From positions 659,780 to 723,779 of the forward strand of contig NC_013856.1 of the NCBI RefSeq assembly GCF_000010725.1: a DNA stretch of 64,000 bases. Reading direction: 5' to 3'. The position numbers and the translations under genes were made by a program. This document shows, piece by piece, positions 61,683 to 64,000 of this stretch; position 1 is the first letter of the stretch; every line of letters starts with the position of its first letter. The stretch is from Azospirillum sp. B510 (lineage in GTDB: Bacteria; Pseudomonadota; Alphaproteobacteria; Azospirillales; Azospirillaceae). The notes under the pieces are model-generated. The model searched no databases. It was not told the DNA's origin and saw only the letters and a list, made by a program, of their open reading frames with translations.

Positions 61683-61696
61683 TTGATGCAGATCAC
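61683..61696 (-). promoter_or_regulatory. Fnr/FixK-type box upstream of the receiver gene
   Basis: TTGAT-GCAG-ATCAC matches TTGAT-N4-ATCAA at nine of ten defined bases. About 33-35 bases downstream on the minus strand is TTATAT (61657-61652), a good -10, which puts the box near -41, the position for activation. It overlaps the last codons of fixJ. Confidence 0.6.
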
Positions 61697-62361
61697 GCGC
61701 CGCCCGGAACCACCCCGGCGGCGATCGCCATGCGCACCAGGGTCGGCAGGCTGTCGGCCCGCATCTTCTCCATCACGCGGGCACGGTGGATCTCCACGGT
61801 GCGCGGGCTGATCGACAGCTCGAACGCGATGACCTTGTTCGACCTGCCGGCCACCAGCCAGCGCAGAACGTCGAGTTCCCGCGGCGTCAGCGCCGACAGG
61901 CGGGCCAGTACCTCCGGCGGGGCGGAGGGCGGCGGGGACGGCGCTTCGGCGGCGACGGGCGGCGACGGCGAAGCCGGCGCCCCGCCGGCCGCCACGCGGG
62001 CCAGGGCGGAGCGCACGGCGGCGAGCAGGGCCTCCTCCTCGAAGGGCTTCTCGACGAAATCAACCGCCCCCGCCTTCATCGCGCGCACGGCGAGCGGCAC
62101 GTCGCCATGGCCGGTCATCACCACCACCGGCAGAGCATGGCCGTCGCGCACCAGCCGCTCCTGGAGGTCGAGGCCGCTCATCTGCGGCATGCGCACATCG
62201 ACCAGCAGGCAGCCCGGCCGCGACGGGGCGTCGGAGTCGAGGAAGGCGAGCGGCGTGGAGTAGCCTTCCGCCCGGAAGCCGGCGCATTCCAGCAGGACCT
62301 GGACGGAATCGCGGATGGCGTCGTCGTCGTCGACGATGAAGACGGTGAGGTCGGTGGTCAT
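61693..62361 (-). CDS. fixJ: FixJ-like response regulator (receiver plus LuxR-type HTH)
   Basis: 222 residues. The receiver has VFIVDDDDAIRDS, Asp in CLLVDVRMPQMSGLDL, Thr in VVVMTGHGDV and Lys in DFVEKPFEEE. A Pro/Ala-rich linker of about 25 residues (PSPPVAAEAPSPPPSAPP) is longer than usual. The C-terminal LuxR/FixJ helix-turn-helix reads LTPRELDVLRWLVAGRSNKV, then ISPRTVEIHRARVMEKM. It begins 13 bases after the kinase stop if ATG 62361 is used; ATG 62385 would overlap the kinase gene. It probably activates the fixK-like gene at low oxygen. Confidence 0.88.
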   Translation of the reverse strand: MTTDLTVFIVDDDDAIRDSVQVLLECAGFRAEGYSTPLAFLDSDAPSRPGCLLVDVRMPQMSGLDLQERLVRDGHALPVVVMTGHGDVPLAVRAMKAGAVDFVEKPFEEEALLAAVRSALARVAAGGAPASPSPPVAAEAPSPPPSAPPEVLARLSALTPRELDVLRWLVAGRSNKVIAFELSISPRTVEIHRARVMEKMRADSLPTLVRMAIAAGVVPGGA

Positions 62362-62374
62362 CTGTGGTCCGGTG

Positions 62375-64000
62375 TCAGCGGGCATCGTCGATTTCCGGAG
62401 CGTCCGGGGAGGTGTCCGGAGGATCGGCCACGGCGTCCGCCGGGGGATCGGCCAGCGGAACGGTGAAGACGAAGCTGGCGCCGGTCGCCGGCGGAGCCGG
62501 CGGCGGCTCCAGCCACAGGCGCCCGCCATGGGCCTCGATGATCGACCGGCAGATCGACAGCCCCAGCCCCATGCCGCCGGCCTTGGTGGTGACGAAGGGC
62601 TGGAACAGCTGGGCCCGCACCTCCTCCGGCACGCCGGGGCCGCTGTCGCCGACCAGGACGCGGCGGAACGCCGCCTCCCCCGGTTCGGGGCCGGTGCGGA
62701 TGGTCAGCACCCGCTGGACGCCGGGGCCGGCGGCGCCCGCCCCCGCCATGGATTCGATGGCGTTGCGGACGAGGTTGAGGATGACCTGCTGGACCTGGAC
62801 CTTGTCGATCATCACCTGCGGATCGGTGGCGTCGAGGTCGAAGCGCACATGCAGCCCCCGCTCCTTGGCGCCGACCAGGGCGAGCGCGCTCGCCTCCTCC
62901 ACCACCTTGTTGAGGGAGTCGACGGAACGGTGCGTCTTGCCCTTCTCGATGAAGCTGCGCAGATGGCGGATGATCTGCCCGGCGCGGGTGGCCTGGGCGC
63001 TGGCCTTGTCGACCATGTCGATCGCCTTGGCCACCGTCTCCGGCCGCTCCATCAGGCGCTTGGCGGCCTTGGCGTAGTTGATGACGGCGGTCAGCGGCTG
63101 GTTCAGCTCATGCGCCAGCGTCGAGGCCATCTGACCCATGGCGCTGACCCGGCTGACATGCAGAAGCTCCGACTGCAATTCCTGCAACCGCCGCTCGGTG
63201 GCCTGCCGTTCGGTCAGGTCGCGGACGAAGCCGGTGAAGCAGCGCCGTCCGCCGAGCAGCACCTCGCCCACCGCCAGCTCCATCGGGAAGACCGAGCCGT
63301 CGCGCCGCTGGCCGGAGACGACGCGGCCGATGCCGATGATCCGCCGCTCCCCCGTCCGCTGGTAGCGCTCGAGATAGCCGTCATGCTGCTCGCGGTAGGG
63401 GGACGGCATCAGCATGCTGATGTTGCGGCCCGCCACCTCCGCCGCCGCGTAGCCGAACAGCCGTTCGGCCGCCGGGCTGAAGGATTCGATCAGGCCCGTC
63501 TCGTCGATGACGATGATGGCCTCCGGCACCGTTTGCAGGATGGAGGTCAGCCGCGCCTCGCGCTCGCGCAGCGCCGCCTCCGCCTGCCGGGACGCGGTCA
63601 GGTCGCGGATGATGCCGATATAGACGGGGGCGCCGTCCTGCTTCGCCTCGCCGACCGACAGATCCATCGGGAAACAGGAGCCGTCCTTGCGCTGGCCGGT
63701 CACCTCGCGGCCGATGCCGATGATCCGCCGCTCCCCCGTCCGGTGATAGCGCTCGAGATAGCCGCCATGCTCCTCCCGATAGGGAGGCGGCATCAGCATC
63801 CTGACGTTGCGGCCGACCACCTCCGCCGCGGTCCAGCCGAACAGCCGCTCGCACGCCGGGTTGAAGCTCCGGATCCGGCCCCGGTCATCGATGATGACGA
63901 TGCCGTCGGGCACGGTGTCGAGCATCGCCTGCAATTGCGACAGCGCACCCAGGTTTTCGTCCCGGTTATCGTCGGCCACGTCCCATCCTCGAACTCTCAT
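62375..64000 (-). CDS. fixL: FixL-like PAS sensor histidine kinase with two haem-type PAS domains
   Basis: 541 residues from an ATG at the window edge; a longer N-terminus outside cannot be excluded. Two PAS domains (about 25-140 and 150-265) are followed by a coiled linker, the phospho-acceptor MASTLAHELNQPL (His297) and a HATPase with QQVILNLVRNAIESM and GGMGLGLSICRSII. Both PAS domains have the Bradyrhizobium FixL haem-contact pattern: His78/Arg98 in PAS1 and His206/Arg226 in PAS2, each 20 residues apart. No membrane span is seen, so it is cytosolic. It should phosphorylate the FixJ-like regulator downstream. Confidence 0.88.
   Translation of the reverse strand: MRVRGWDVADDNRDENLGALSQLQAMLDTVPDGIVIIDDRGRIRSFNPACERLFGWTAAEVVGRNVRMLMPPPYREEHGGYLERYHRTGERRIIGIGREVTGQRKDGSCFPMDLSVGEAKQDGAPVYIGIIRDLTASRQAEAALREREARLTSILQTVPEAIIVIDETGLIESFSPAAERLFGYAAAEVAGRNISMLMPSPYREQHDGYLERYQRTGERRIIGIGRVVSGQRRDGSVFPMELAVGEVLLGGRRCFTGFVRDLTERQATERRLQELQSELLHVSRVSAMGQMASTLAHELNQPLTAVINYAKAAKRLMERPETVAKAIDMVDKASAQATRAGQIIRHLRSFIEKGKTHRSVDSLNKVVEEASALALVGAKERGLHVRFDLDATDPQVMIDKVQVQQVILNLVRNAIESMAGAGAAGPGVQRVLTIRTGPEPGEAAFRRVLVGDSGPGVPEEVRAQLFQPFVTTKAGGMGLGLSICRSIIEAHGGRLWLEPPPAPPATGASFVFTVPLADPPADAVADPPDTSPDAPEIDDAR

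Noticed and set aside
1..64000. CRISPR arrays, tRNA or rRNA genes, or a replication origin
   Set aside because: No regularly spaced short repeats, cloverleaf-like sequences, rRNA segments or iteron/DnaA-box clusters were seen on reading the window.

Overview
The window is GC-rich alphaproteobacterial DNA, most like Azospirillum or a related Rhodospirillales genus. The evidence is uniformly high third-position GC, a FixL/FixJ/FixK-type oxygen-sensing block, a rhizobial-style sugar ABC operon and a heavy load of IS66, IS256, IS1380, IS21, IS3 and ISAs1 elements. The genus is an inference from gene content; no rRNA or tRNA gene is visible.

1-7.0 kb: the start of a YcjX-type P-loop gene leaves the left edge on the minus strand. 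It is followed by a compact, overlapping six-gene operon that I read as a complete ebo cluster in the order A-B-F-D-E-C: EboA, a TatD-like hydrolase, a type I phosphodiesterase, a dehydroquinate-synthase-like enzyme, a TIM-barrel 'metabolite traffic' protein and a UbiA-type prenyltransferase. Clusters of this kind are tied to export or processing of uncharacterised secondary metabolites (for example scytonemin in cyanobacteria). Their chemistry is unsolved.

7.0-19.9 kb: a DeoR-type regulator diverges from a pentose/deoxypentose operon: deoC, a complete sugar ABC transporter (binding protein, fused ATPase, two permeases), a DUF4432 epimerase-like protein, a ribokinase and a D-ribulokinase-type FGGY kinase. 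A near match to the E. coli DeoR operator lies in the divergent region. A LysR regulator and an NCS2 uracil/xanthine permease follow on the minus strand.

20.0-54.7 kb: a large accretion of nested mobile elements. An IS1380 element is split into two pieces about 17.3 kb apart. Between them lie two almost identical 2.5-kb inverted arms (IS66 5' end plus a large serine recombinase that interrupts tnpB), an IS256 element carrying both a nested IS21 and a nested second IS256, a chemoreceptor gene bracketed by 34-bp inverted repeats, and an ISAs1 remnant. Beyond this, a 10.5-kb catabolic island (39.0-49.5 kb) is bounded by inward-facing IS256-type ends. It encodes DUF1329 and DUF1302 envelope proteins, a TetR regulator, a cytochrome P450, two SDRs, a GMC oxidoreductase and an aldehyde dehydrogenase, which fits hydroxylation of a hydrophobic substrate followed by stepwise oxidation to an acid. 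More IS256, IS1380 and IS3 copies close the region.

54.7-64 kb: ordinary chromosome or megaplasmid genes resume. They are an alpha/beta hydrolase with an odd nucleophile motif, an RND efflux pair (membrane fusion protein and pump), and, on the minus strand, a FixLJ-like two-component system (kinase with two potential haem-PAS domains), a FixK-like Crp/Fnr regulator and a stand-alone receiver. FixJ-type and Fnr/FixK-type sites lie between these genes, suggesting a wired oxygen-response circuit.
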